This document shows, in pieces, positions 44,369-52,887 of a stretch of 64,000 nt of DNA. Source of the DNA: Chitinophagaceae bacterium. GTDB taxonomy: Bacteria; Bacteroidota; Bacteroidia; Chitinophagales; Chitinophagaceae. Each line of letters begins with the position of its first letter. Position 1 is the first letter of the stretch. Below the pieces are notes generated by a model. It saw only the letters and a list, made by a program, of their open reading frames with translations, had not been told where the DNA came from and ran no database searches. The stretch covers positions 1 through 64,000 of the forward strand of contig CANFKE010000010.1 of NCBI GenBank assembly GCA_947447465.1, given 5' to 3'. The translations under genes and the position numbers were made by a program.

Positions 44369-46300
44369 TTATTTGCCGGCTTTCTTTCTCAATTTTTCCT
44401 CAAACTCGTTCTTCACATTATATCCCACACTTCTGGCCATTTCAACATATCTATAGGCTTTAGCTGCATTTCCTACAGAGTCGTAGGCCACAGACAGATT
44501 GTATGAGGCTGATTGTTGAATTTCTTTCGATGGCATCTTAACGGCTATCTCCCAATCCTGAATGGCATTTTTGATCTTATTTTTACTGAACTGTGCCACG
44601 CCTCGGTAAAAGTAATAGTACGGATTAGACGGACTGATCTTTAAAAGGACATTGTATTGTAGTATTGCCGCATCGTTTTGACCCGATTGAACACTTTTGA
44701 ATGCGGTTGCTGCATAGGTCCTTTCTACACCGGTATTGTATCTCAATGCCGTTATATATTGTTTGAACGCATTAATGCTGTCTCCTGTTTTTGTGTAATT
44801 CAATGAGCTGTCAAGATGTACCTGAAATCTCGGATCTACTGGTCGGTTGGCTGCATTCAAGGGTATCAGACCACCGTTCAGGCCATTTTTCAACTGGTTT
44901 ATTTGCTCTATTTTGGCATTCACTCGTTTATCATTCACGTGCAGGGTCACCAATACATTATAATTCTCCATTGCCTTATCCAGTTCTCCTTTATCAAAAT
45001 AATAGTTGCCAAGCCACTTGTAAGACAACAGTGCCCTATAAGGATATTTGGCTATTGCATCAGACAACAGCGACTCTGCATCATGCCAGACAAAGGTTCG
45101 CTCATAGCAAAGAAAGGAGAGTGCCCCCGATGCCGCCACACATATGGCCAATACGGGTATTTTGAACTCCGGTACTCGTTCGATGAGCTCATTCAGAAGA
45201 TAGGCAGCCAGAAATAATAATCCGATATAGGCTACATAAGAATACCTGTCTGACATGATAGCCGCACCAACAGATATGAACTGAAGAACGAACATCACAT
45301 TGACCACAAAGAAGCCGATACCGAATGCTACTACCGGGAAGTAGGCTTTGTATTTCTTCAGGGTAAGTATTAAAGGAATAGTTACAAAACCTATGGAAAG
45401 GAAGGGTGCCAGATAGAACAGGGTAGGCAGGTAGCCCGAAGTATATCTGTATGGATATGGATAGAAGGTAGAAAGGTAGGTTGGGTTGAACAGCTTAGAT
45501 ATATACATCACAAATCCGTAAGATGCATACATGAACCGCTCTTGAATGCTGAGCACGCTGAATGCAGCTACAGCACCGGTCTTGTTTTGGGTATAAAATG
45601 CAAACCCTCCGCATATCAGTGAAATGGCGAAAAAGAGGATCTTTTCAATGATCAGTTTTTGAACTGATTTTCTCTTTGCCAATACATCTATGCAGATCAA
45701 TGATAATGGAAATACGACTGCCATAGGCTTAGACAGGCACGAGGCAATGAATGCCAGCAGTGTGAGCCAGTACCATTTTTTATCGTTGTTATTGATGAAC
45801 TTCAGGTACGCCAACAGACCCAGAATGTAGAAAAAGCAATAGAGCACATCTTTTCTTTCTGCCATCCATGCTACAGATTCTACATGCATGGGATGAATGC
45901 CAAACCATAGTGCGCCAAATGAAGCGATGAATAATTGACCATTTTCAGTGGCCTTCAATAATCTGCCCAAACCTAAGAACAGAAAGAAAACCAACACCAC
46001 ATTGGCTATATGTATGAATACATTGGTCAGGTAATAAGCCTCCGGGTTAAGGCCGGAAAAATAGTAATTGAATGCCAGTGAAAGCATACAGAGAGGGTGG
46101 TAGTTGTTCTTGGTAATGTCCTGAGTGAAGATCACTCTCAGATTATCCCATGTCAATGCCTTTATGTAAGGGTCATTCGTCACATAGAAATCATCGTCCC
46201 AATTGGTAAACTGGTTATGCCGGGTATAGCTGAAACAGATAAAAGTTACAATGCACAGGATAGCAATGATGATCGCCTTCTTGTTGAACAAAGAATTCAT
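44369..46300 (-). CDS. TMTC-like membrane protein: GT-C glycosyltransferase fold with C-terminal TPRs
   Basis: A 643-residue protein. It has about eleven hydrophobic segments up to about 430, followed by a TPR domain (about 440-640). The first periplasmic loop has NWDDDFY (33-39), and later loops have HPLCMLSLAFNY, HPMHVESVAW (136-145) and ERKDVL (148-153). These resemble the Asp-rich and HP.H.E motifs of TMTC/GT-C mannosyltransferase-like proteins. It may transfer sugars from a lipid donor to exported proteins. Substrate and activity are inferred. The ATG at 46300 is preferred to an upstream start at 46381, which adds residues not resembling an N-terminus. Confidence 0.78.
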   Translation of the reverse strand: MNSLFNKKAIIIAILCIVTFICFSYTRHNQFTNWDDDFYVTNDPYIKALTWDNLRVIFTQDITKNNYHPLCMLSLAFNYYFSGLNPEAYYLTNVFIHIANVVLVFFLFLGLGRLLKATENGQLFIASFGALWFGIHPMHVESVAWMAERKDVLYCFFYILGLLAYLKFINNNDKKWYWLTLLAFIASCLSKPMAVVFPLSLICIDVLAKRKSVQKLIIEKILFFAISLICGGFAFYTQNKTGAVAAFSVLSIQERFMYASYGFVMYISKLFNPTYLSTFYPYPYRYTSGYLPTLFYLAPFLSIGFVTIPLILTLKKYKAYFPVVAFGIGFFVVNVMFVLQFISVGAAIMSDRYSYVAYIGLLFLAAYLLNELIERVPEFKIPVLAICVAASGALSFLCYERTFVWHDAESLLSDAIAKYPYRALLSYKWLGNYYFDKGELDKAMENYNVLVTLHVNDKRVNAKIEQINQLKNGLNGGLIPLNAANRPVDPRFQVHLDSSLNYTKTGDSINAFKQYITALRYNTGVERTYAATAFKSVQSGQNDAAILQYNVLLKISPSNPYYYFYRGVAQFSKNKIKNAIQDWEIAVKMPSKEIQQSASYNLSVAYDSVGNAAKAYRYVEMARSVGYNVKNEFEEKLRKKAGK

Positions 46301-46363
46301 TGAGCTGGATTTATGCGCTGAAGTCAAATTTAATAACTTAAAACTACAAGTGTTGTGGCCTTC

Positions 46364-46395
46364 AAAAAAAGAGGTGAGCAATGCCCACCTCTTTT
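46364..46395 (-). terminator. Terminator after the non-catalytic M16 gene
   Basis: A stem of about 10 bp (AAAAGAGGTG / CACCTCTTTT) with a 9-nt loop; the A run on the plus strand gives a U tract on the minus strand. It lies 24 nt beyond the stop codon. Confidence 0.75.
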
Positions 46396-46418
46396 CATAC
46401 TATTTGCATTTTATACTA

Positions 46419-48512
46419 CTATTTGAACTCAGTAGCAGGTATGTTCTTGTTCACTTCTACAGATTTTACTGTAGCATCGAAATTCTGACCACCTGCAGAT
46501 TGGCTGATCTTATAAGCTACTTTGTAGCCGTTAGTACCGGGCACTTCTCTGTAATCGTCATATTCTACCATCTGCTGCTTTTCGCCTTCGCCCTCTATCT
46601 TTCTCAACAAAAGACCGGTAGTAGCATCATAATATTCAACAGATTTCTTTCCTTTCTTATCTACAATGTTCAATACATAAGCATCTTTACCCTTCACGTT
46701 TTCCATGCCTTTAAGGGTACGCTTGATGCCATACTTTTCATCATGCAGGTCAGCGGCAATGTCAGCACTCTGTTTTACATCTTCAAGATCTTCTCCTGTG
46801 ATGTCTTTCTTTGGCTGGCCTTGTCCTTCAGCATATCCCTTAGTACCATCAAATACTTGCTTTTGTACCACCATGCTCTGTTCGCCCATGCTTATAGAGA
46901 TCATTTGCTTGTACATGTTTGGTGCTTTCTTCACTTCAACTATGGTCAATGGAGTGCCCTGTATCTCAGATGTCATGGTCAACTTGATGTCCTTGATGCT
47001 GTTGATCGCTTTTTCGCCACCCACCGCAGCAATATACTTCTTGTAGATCTCACCTGCAGTGATGTTGGCAGGTGCTGCTTTTGACTCAGATGGTGTGATC
47101 GGTTTACCAACGTTGTCATAATAGTCGATCTTGCCATCTGCAGAGAAGCGAGCCAGCTTAGGTGCTACATCATCCTTGCTGCCGGCTACTACTATGTTAG
47201 CGTGGTCAGGACGGATGTATTTCTTAGAAACAGCCATTACATCATCTGCAGTTACCGCGCTCAGGTTCTTCAGGTAGTTCTGATAGAAATCCTTTGGCAT
47301 GTTGTAACGCTCAATATTGATAGCATACTGCGCTACGCGCTTAGGGTCTTCAAGACCAATAGCGAATCCGCCTGACAGGTAAGTAATTGAGTTCTGCAAT
47401 GCAGTATCAGGAACGCGAACGGTCTGCATAGATTTCATTTCATCCAGCAAAGCTTCTACCGAACTGTCAGATACTACGTTACGGCATTTTACGGTTGCAG
47501 AGAAAGTACCCATCAGGTTATCTTCCTGCAATGATGAATATGCACCATAGGTCCATGCATGTTTTTCGCGCAGGTCAAGGAATAAGCGACCCTGTGAGCC
47601 ACCACCCAATATGGTATTAGCTACACGTGCCTTGATCGCATCTGCTGAACCTGGTTTCAGTTCTACAGGGTAAGTAACACTCACAACGCTCTGCACTGCT
47701 GCAGTACGAGGTGCAAATGATACTTTGGTCAATTTAGTTGTAGCTATCTCAGGTATAGAGTAAGTACCTACAGGTACATCTTTCTTTTCCCATCCGCCGA
47801 AATACTTTTCGATGATCGGCTTGATCTCAGCAACGGTCACATCTCCAACGATCGCCATATAGGCAACATTAGGACGGAAGTAAGTCTGATAATAACGGTT
47901 CACACGATCCAAAGAGATCTTGCTGATAGTAGCTTCATTGGCCACTTCTCCATAAGGATGGTTCTTACCAAAGTTCACTACAGCGCTCACATTGTTCACC
48001 ATAGCATCACCATCGTTCTTCTGTGTTTCCAGACCGGAAAGTGCTTTCTTCTTTTCTGCATCCAGTTCAGACTGAGGGATCTTGCCGTTCATGGCAATAT
48101 CAGCCATCAATTCAAATATCTTATCCTGATACTTCTTAAGACCGCTACCTGAGATACCTTCTGAATTGGCATTGATATTAGCCCCCATCTTGTCTATCTC
48201 TGCATTAAGCTGATCTTTTGTACGTGATTTGGTACCTGATAATAATAGTTCAGACATCATATCGCGGAAACCTGCCATGTCGCCTTCCAGTTCAGGCTTA
48301 ATGTCTAACTGTATGCTGCAAGAGATGACCGGTAATTTATGATTTTCGACCACATACACCTTCATGCCATTAGGCAGGGTGAAGCTTTCTGTTTTTCCCA
48401 GCTTTATTTCTGGGGCCGGTCCCGGTTTGGGCTTTATGCTGCGATCCAGCTGCTGCGCCCATGTAGCACCGCAAAGTGCTATTGCCAGTATGCTAAAAGT
48501 TACTTTTTTCAT
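46419..48512 (-). CDS. M16-family peptidase homologue lacking the zinc motif, with an extra C-terminal domain
   Basis: A 697-residue exported protein with a signal peptide (about 1-19). Residues 35-450 have the two-lobed M16 fold. Where an active member has HxxEH, it reads GFRDMMSELLLSG (about 81-93), so zinc binding and catalysis are lost. A C-terminal domain (about 480-697) has an ITAGEIYKKYIAAVGG start and a strand-rich LolA-like layout. M16B enzymes often work as a catalytic/non-catalytic heterodimer, and the gene lies 44 nt after the catalytic partner. It probably supplies substrate-binding residues. The role of the extra domain is unknown. Confidence 0.88.
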   Translation of the reverse strand: MKKVTFSILAIALCGATWAQQLDRSIKPKPGPAPEIKLGKTESFTLPNGMKVYVVENHKLPVISCSIQLDIKPELEGDMAGFRDMMSELLLSGTKSRTKDQLNAEIDKMGANINANSEGISGSGLKKYQDKIFELMADIAMNGKIPQSELDAEKKKALSGLETQKNDGDAMVNNVSAVVNFGKNHPYGEVANEATISKISLDRVNRYYQTYFRPNVAYMAIVGDVTVAEIKPIIEKYFGGWEKKDVPVGTYSIPEIATTKLTKVSFAPRTAAVQSVVSVTYPVELKPGSADAIKARVANTILGGGSQGRLFLDLREKHAWTYGAYSSLQEDNLMGTFSATVKCRNVVSDSSVEALLDEMKSMQTVRVPDTALQNSITYLSGGFAIGLEDPKRVAQYAINIERYNMPKDFYQNYLKNLSAVTADDVMAVSKKYIRPDHANIVVAGSKDDVAPKLARFSADGKIDYYDNVGKPITPSESKAAPANITAGEIYKKYIAAVGGEKAINSIKDIKLTMTSEIQGTPLTIVEVKKAPNMYKQMISISMGEQSMVVQKQVFDGTKGYAEGQGQPKKDITGEDLEDVKQSADIAADLHDEKYGIKRTLKGMENVKGKDAYVLNIVDKKGKKSVEYYDATTGLLLRKIEGEGEKQQMVEYDDYREVPGTNGYKVAYKISQSAGGQNFDATVKSVEVNKNIPATEFK

Positions 48513-48556
48513 TTCAAAATATGTTTGATTGCCCTAAGGCAGATTAATTATGGTTG

Positions 48557-49960
48557 TTATTTCTTCTTTGGAGTTGGCTTGGTGGCTTTTGGCTGTCCCT
48601 TATCACCCTTTGCTTCAGGAGCCTTACCCTTGTTCTCTTCAGATTTTGGCAAATAATAAACTACCAGACGGTTTTCCTTGGTCAGGTATTTATTGGCCAC
48701 TCTTTTGATGTCTTCCTTGGTCACTTTCTTATAACGGTCCAATTCTGTATTGATCAGATTGGCATCGCCCTGGAAAGTATAATAAGTAGCCAGGTTAGTA
48801 GCTACACCAATGTCTTTCTGGTTCTGATTGATGAAATCATTTTCAGCCTGATTCTGCAACTTGATATATTCTTCATCGCTGATACCTTCTTTCTTTACTT
48901 TTTCTATTTCCGCAAGCATAGACTGCTCCAGATCTGCCGCCTTGATACCTACATTAGCAATACCCAGCATAATGTTAAGTCCCGGTGCTTCATTACCCAG
49001 GTCGAAAGCCGCTGCCTGAACAGCTTTCTGCTGCTTGTCAACGATCTCTTTTTCAAAACGTGAGCTCTTACCCTGAGACAACAACTGAGTCAGCAACTGA
49101 AGTGCATAATAGTCGTCAGTGCCCTGCTTAGGGGTGTGGTAAGCTACTATTACTGCAGGCAACTGCACATTGTCGTAGAAGTTAACACGTCTTTCAGCGG
49201 TCTGCTCCGGCTCTACTACTGTAGGGCGTGGAATGGCCATAGTACCCTTTGGTATATCACCATAGTACTTAGCGATAAGGCTCTTTGCCTGATCTTCTGT
49301 GAAATCTCCTGATATGACCAATACCGCATTGTTAGGTACGTAGAACGTCTTGTAGAAATTCATGAACTCACCCAGTGTGGCCTGATCTATGTATTGTTCC
49401 TTACCAATAGGACTCCATTTGTAAGGATAAGTAGTATAGGCATTTTCAAATATTACATTGATCAACTGGCCATAAGGACGGTTGTCATAGCTCTGCTTCT
49501 TTTCTTCCTTTACTACTTTACGCTGTGTTTCTACACCAATATCATCGATCTTAGCATGCAACATACGCTCTGATTCCATCCACAAAGCCATTTCCAACTG
49601 GTTAGAAGGCAATATTTCGAAATAGAAAGTACGGTCTTGAGTAGTATTGGCGTTCAATTGGCCTCCGGCTGCCTGAATGAATTTCATATATTCACCACGC
49701 TTGATGTTGTCACTACCTTCAAAAAGCAGGTGCTCAAAGAAGTGCGCGAAACCCGTACGCTGCGGATCTTCGTTTTTAGATCCTACATGGTACATAACAG
49801 ACACTGCTACTATAGGGGTAGAGTGGTCTTCCTGCAGGATCACGTGAAGCCCGTTGGGCAAATTGTATTCGGTAAATTTGATCGTGGCTTTAGCTTGCTG
49901 TGCACCCATGGTGAGCATAGAAGCTCCCAGCAGCAGGCCATAAAAAGCATTTCGCTTCAT
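48557..49960 (-). CDS. M16-family zinc metallopeptidase (catalytic subunit)
   Basis: A 467-residue exported peptidase with a signal peptide (about 1-25). The inverted zinc motif HFFEH is at 73-77 within GFAHFFEHLLFEGS. The third zinc ligand is probably a Glu in the VKEEKKQ segment about 75 residues later. The C-terminus is Lys/Pro/Gly-rich and disordered (KGKAPEAKGDKGQPK). M16B peptidases cut short unfolded peptides inside a two-chain chamber. The first gene of a likely two-gene operon with the non-catalytic M16 homologue. Confidence 0.93.
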   Translation of the reverse strand: MKRNAFYGLLLGASMLTMGAQQAKATIKFTEYNLPNGLHVILQEDHSTPIVAVSVMYHVGSKNEDPQRTGFAHFFEHLLFEGSDNIKRGEYMKFIQAAGGQLNANTTQDRTFYFEILPSNQLEMALWMESERMLHAKIDDIGVETQRKVVKEEKKQSYDNRPYGQLINVIFENAYTTYPYKWSPIGKEQYIDQATLGEFMNFYKTFYVPNNAVLVISGDFTEDQAKSLIAKYYGDIPKGTMAIPRPTVVEPEQTAERRVNFYDNVQLPAVIVAYHTPKQGTDDYYALQLLTQLLSQGKSSRFEKEIVDKQQKAVQAAAFDLGNEAPGLNIMLGIANVGIKAADLEQSMLAEIEKVKKEGISDEEYIKLQNQAENDFINQNQKDIGVATNLATYYTFQGDANLINTELDRYKKVTKEDIKRVANKYLTKENRLVVYYLPKSEENKGKAPEAKGDKGQPKATKPTPKKK

Positions 49961-50321
49961 AAATAGTTGAAATTTGCGTCAAAAATAGTCATTGACGGCA
50001 TATGTAGGTGGTATCCCCCTAAAAATTCCCCCTATTTATTCTACGCTTTTTTGTTGTTGCTGTTTTTATATTTGTCCTTAGTTACATGTATTTGATTCTC
50101 GTAGTTTTGGCTCTGCTCGCTGTAGTCTGTCAATGGACTTCGCTCAGCATATATTTTTTTGGGAACTCTACGGCGAGCGGGGGAATTAGCAGTAATTAGG
50201 AGATCAGGTGCAAAAATTGTAATGTATAGAAAAAAGAATAGTAGTGGAACTGACTTAATCAATAACTTTAAAGAGAATATCCAACAATATATCTTTGAAA
50301 ATTTTGTAACCCAATATTTTT
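49961..50321. other. Intergenic region with a degenerate first copy of the palindromic repeat
   Basis: A 361-nt region between the leftward M16 operon and the rightward accessory genes. At 50108-50178 lies GCTCGCTGTAGTCTGTCAAT and, after GACTTCGCTCAGCAT, a closing TACGGCGAGCGGGG. This matches the right half of the repeat at 51,443 and 52,223; the left half is degenerate. No credible gene is seen. Confidence 0.6.
50108..50178 (+). repeat. Palindromic repeat, copy 1 (left half degenerate)
   Basis: The sequence from about 50108 shares with copies 2 and 3 the GCTCGCTGTAGTCTGTCAAT block, the GACTTCGCTCAGCAT block, a T run and the closing CGGCGAGCGGGG. The left hairpin (GGGCGTAGTC / GACTACGCCC) has decayed. 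Confidence 0.7.
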
Positions 50322-50849
50322 ATGGTAATACTCAACCTCAATATAAGTCGCAGTAGTATAATTAGTATATATATAAGCTTGGCATTAATTTTCACAAGCT
50401 GTTTGACCAACAGACATAAAAGTCACTCATTTTCATCGAACAACAGAATAGTCTATCATGTTTTTGATTCATTAGAACAAATATTGTGTAAGAGTATTGA
50501 AGATATAAAAAGGCGGCATAATGGTAATTGTAGTTCAATCTGCGTTACAATATCACCCTCTGGTAACTACCTTAAGCCTTATAGTGATCAGGGCATTTAT
50601 AAATATAGCATTAATGTATTTTATGCTTTGCCAATTTCAAGGAAGCCCATATTAGATGCAGCTGACAGGTATATACAAATTTGTGATAATGCGTATCCCG
50701 TTTATTTTTATAGTTTAGATGATATTTTTGGGTTGCCAGATTCAATGAAAAACTTAAAAAGTGATATACCTCATTTAAGTGACTACTCCTCTGATTTATA
50801 TCTTGAAGTAAACATGTCAACAAAAAAAGTGTTACATAGGTCTCATTAA
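50322..50849 (+). CDS. Small putative lipoprotein, first of two tandem paralogues
   Basis: A 175-residue exported protein. A hydrophobic N-terminus ends in LALIFTSC, a lipobox-like site. It shares with the next gene YHVFDSLEQILC, EDIK, ISPSGNYL, the GIYKYSINVFY block, the ICDNAYPVYF block, IFGLPDSMKN and LYLEVNM. The family is unknown to me. It is very AT-rich compared with the M16 genes, suggesting acquisition. Its role is undetermined. Confidence 0.65.
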   Translation: MVILNLNISRSSIISIYISLALIFTSCLTNRHKSHSFSSNNRIVYHVFDSLEQILCKSIEDIKRRHNGNCSSICVTISPSGNYLKPYSDQGIYKYSINVFYALPISRKPILDAADRYIQICDNAYPVYFYSLDDIFGLPDSMKNLKSDIPHLSDYSSDLYLEVNMSTKKVLHRSH

Positions 50850-50859
50850 AAATATCTAT

Positions 50860-51402
50860 ATGTTGTTTATTAATAATAGGTTAGTTAATGTCATTATTCT
50901 AGTATTGTTAGCTGAACTTTCGTGCAATCTTGGGTGCATGAAAGTAGTAACTAAGAAAACTGGTTCTCAAGTCAATTCTAATTATACCATCTACAATGTG
51001 TTTGATTCATTAGATTATTTACTCTGCACTAAAGTTGAGGATATAAAAGCATCTTTTCCTCAGAATAGAGATTCAATTTTCATAGTCATACAACCATCAG
51101 GTAATTTTAACAGTCTAGAAGTTTATGAAAGTGGGGAAATGTATAAATACAAAATTGGCGTTTTTTGTAAGCAAACACAACAACAAAATTTAATAATAAA
51201 GTCAGCCCGGAGAAAAATAAAGATATGTGGCAACCTGTATCCAATATACTTCAATTATATAGATAATATCTTTTGTTTGCCTGATTCACTAAAAAATAAA
51301 ATGCTTCAAACCGATTATTTTGTCAATAATTTAAATATGTACAAAGATAAATACATAGAGGTTGATATGATTGGTAAAAAAATAATATGTGATTGTAAAT
51401 AA
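50860..51402 (+). CDS. Small putative lipoprotein, second of two tandem paralogues
   Basis: A 180-residue exported protein with hydrophobic N-terminus LVNVIILVLLAELSCNLGC, which offers two lipobox-like Cys. It aligns along its length with the preceding gene: IYNVFDSLDYLLC, EDIK, IQPSGNF, MYKYKIGVF, ICGNLYPIYF, IFCLPDSLKN and YIEVDM. They start 10 nt apart from stop to start, as expected of a tandem duplication in one transcript. It ends with a Cys-containing tail (ICDCK). No function is assigned. Confidence 0.65.
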   Translation: MLFINNRLVNVIILVLLAELSCNLGCMKVVTKKTGSQVNSNYTIYNVFDSLDYLLCTKVEDIKASFPQNRDSIFIVIQPSGNFNSLEVYESGEMYKYKIGVFCKQTQQQNLIIKSARRKIKICGNLYPIYFNYIDNIFCLPDSLKNKMLQTDYFVNNLNMYKDKYIEVDMIGKKIICDCK

Positions 51403-51442
51403 TTGTATTGTAACATTCGTAAACAAATTGCTTTTTTAAAAT

Positions 51443-51545
51443 CCATGCTGGGCGTAGTCTTCTCGACTACGCCCCTGCTCGCTGTAGTCTGTCAATAGAC
51501 TTCGCTCAGCATACAGTTTTTTGGGAAGACTACTGCGAGCGGGGG
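51443..51545 (+). repeat. Palindromic repeat, copy 2
   Basis: A 103-bp element. The left hairpin is GGGCGTAGTC-TTCTC-GACTACGCCC (perfect 10-bp stem). The right part is a longer arm pair GCTCGCTGTAGTC / GACTACTGCGAGC with one mismatch, enclosing GTCTGTCAATAGAC and a T run. ATGCTG at the left end is matched by CAGCAT inside. It lies between the paralogue pair and the next gene. Confidence 0.82.
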
Positions 51546-51650
51546 TATGTCTAAACAAATTATGAAAAAAACTATTTAATTTACAAAAAGCCAGTATTTA
51601 AGCGAACGAAGTAATCAAATTGGTAGAATGAAAAAACGCAACGGCTTATT

Positions 51651-52130
51651 ATGAAAAAGTGTATTATATTTTTATTGGTATTCATTTCTTGGATTAATTC
51701 AAATGGACAATCCAAATTTATTCCCTGGGAAGATGTAAAATGTAATTGTGATTCGATAATCAATGCTTGTTATAAGAATCCTTGTACCGGGCTTTCTCTA
51801 TTGTCTGATTCTAGTTATTTCTTTTATAAAATGAATCCATATTGTTTTAACAGAGTATGCAATTACTATTATCAAGGCACTAAGATTAGCCATGCGCAAT
51901 ATCTTGATTTTAATAATGTTGTAAACTATATAAACTTATCATTAGGGAAATCACTTTATAAAGTTGACTTATTGCTTTGGATGAAATATTATGGATGTCT
52001 AGATACTCATAATTTAACTCAACGTATATATGGTGAGTTCGATAAATTTGAGCGACATGAGATTAGAAATTGGAATCACAATGGGTTGAAGGATAAAGTT
52101 TTTGACTCAACAATTTTATGGCAGAAATAG
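51651..52130 (+). CDS. Small Cys-rich secreted protein of unknown function
   Basis: A 159-residue protein with a signal peptide (KKCIIFLLVFISWINSNGQ). The first 75 mature residues contain Cys at CNC, ACYKNPC, YCFNRVC and similar positions, suggesting disulfides in the periplasm or outside. The remainder is helical with a KYYGCLDTHNLTQR segment. No family is recognised. It is AT-rich like the genes around it, and it sits between repeat copies 2 and 3. Confidence 0.65.
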   Translation: MKKCIIFLLVFISWINSNGQSKFIPWEDVKCNCDSIINACYKNPCTGLSLLSDSSYFFYKMNPYCFNRVCNYYYQGTKISHAQYLDFNNVVNYINLSLGKSLYKVDLLLWMKYYGCLDTHNLTQRIYGEFDKFERHEIRNWNHNGLKDKVFDSTILWQK

Positions 52131-52222
52131 CAAGATTTTGAGTTATTTCTAATATGCAGTAGTTAACAATGAAAATTATCTTTAGTGCCTTTATTCAGCT
52201 TGCCATAGTCTATATAAAATAA

Positions 52223-52325
52223 CCATGCTGGGTGTAGTCTTCTCGACTACGCCCCTGCTCGCTGTAGTCTGTCAATAGACTTCGCTCAGCATACATTTTT
52301 TGGGGAAGACTACGGCGAGCGGGGT
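52223..52325 (+). repeat. Palindromic repeat, copy 3
   Basis: A 103-bp copy nearly identical to copy 2 (for example GGTGTAGTC for GGCGTAGTC and GACTACGGCGAGC for GACTACTGCGAGC). Orientation is the same. It starts 780 bp after copy 2 and ends 26 bp before the next gene. Confidence 0.82.
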
Positions 52326-52351
52326 TATGTTCAGAAAAAATAGAATAAAAT

Positions 52352-52852
52352 ATGAAAAAAAACGCAATTGCTTTCCTTCTATTTTCAGCATCATATTGTT
52401 CTGCGCAAAGGCTAATTCCATTTTATGACAGTGTGAATAAATTTCATATATCATATCCTGAAAGTTGGTCGACTGCATATAGATTAATAGAAAGTAGTGG
52501 ACTTTCTTCTTTTAAAGATGAAATAGGAGAACACAAGAAGAAATCATTTGAAAGGGTTGAGGTTGTTAAGGATAATCAAATGAGTATGGCATTACTCTTA
52601 GAGCTAGGGTTGGTAAATACATACTATTCAAATTCCAAGAGCAGGCCTAATAGGTCTAATTTAAAATACATTGTTAATAGTTATGAACACTTAATGGCTA
52701 ACGGAAAAGACACTATCAATTTAGTTGATATTAAGGTTTATATCTGCCATAATACAGATATTTTTATTTTATTCAGTACCTGTCTTGCGAAAGATTTTGA
52801 TAGATACCGCAAACTATATGTAGAAATTGCCAATTCAGTCTATTTTGATTAA
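52352..52852 (+). CDS. Small secreted protein, possibly PsbP/DcrB-like
   Basis: A 166-residue exported protein with a signal peptide (KKNAIAFLLFSASYCSAQ). The segment FHISYPESW at about 31-39 resembles the opening strand of PsbP/DcrB-like proteins, and the rest has a mixed alpha/beta pattern. No catalytic motif is visible. It sits between repeat copies 3 and 4, and its stop codon is 3 bp before copy 4. It is AT-rich. Family assignment is tentative. Confidence 0.62.
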   Translation: MKKNAIAFLLFSASYCSAQRLIPFYDSVNKFHISYPESWSTAYRLIESSGLSSFKDEIGEHKKKSFERVEVVKDNQMSMALLLELGLVNTYYSNSKSRPNRSNLKYIVNSYEHLMANGKDTINLVDIKVYICHNTDIFILFSTCLAKDFDRYRKLYVEIANSVYFD

Positions 52853-52854
52853 CC

Positions 52855-52887
52855 CCATGCTGGGCGTAGTCTTCTCGACTACGCCCC
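52855..52887 (+). repeat. Palindromic repeat, copy 4 (left hairpin only)
   Basis: CCATGCTGGGCGTAGTC and its closing GACTACGCCCC, the left third of copies 2 and 3. The right part is absent and the sequence continues with a different 7-bp hairpin (GGCGGTC / GACCGCC, 52896-52912). Confidence 0.75.

Noticed and set aside
50041..50262. A 73-codon leftward gene before the accessory array
   Set aside because: It overlaps the palindromic repeat and has a Lys/Asn-rich, low-complexity end; no support for coding.
50108..52887. Chromosomal integron cassette array with attC sites
   Set aside because: The layout (small genes, palindromic spacers, one orientation) is similar, but the repeats have no GTTRRRY / RYYYAAC core sites, their sequence is conserved between copies (attC sites usually vary), and there is no integrase gene in the window.
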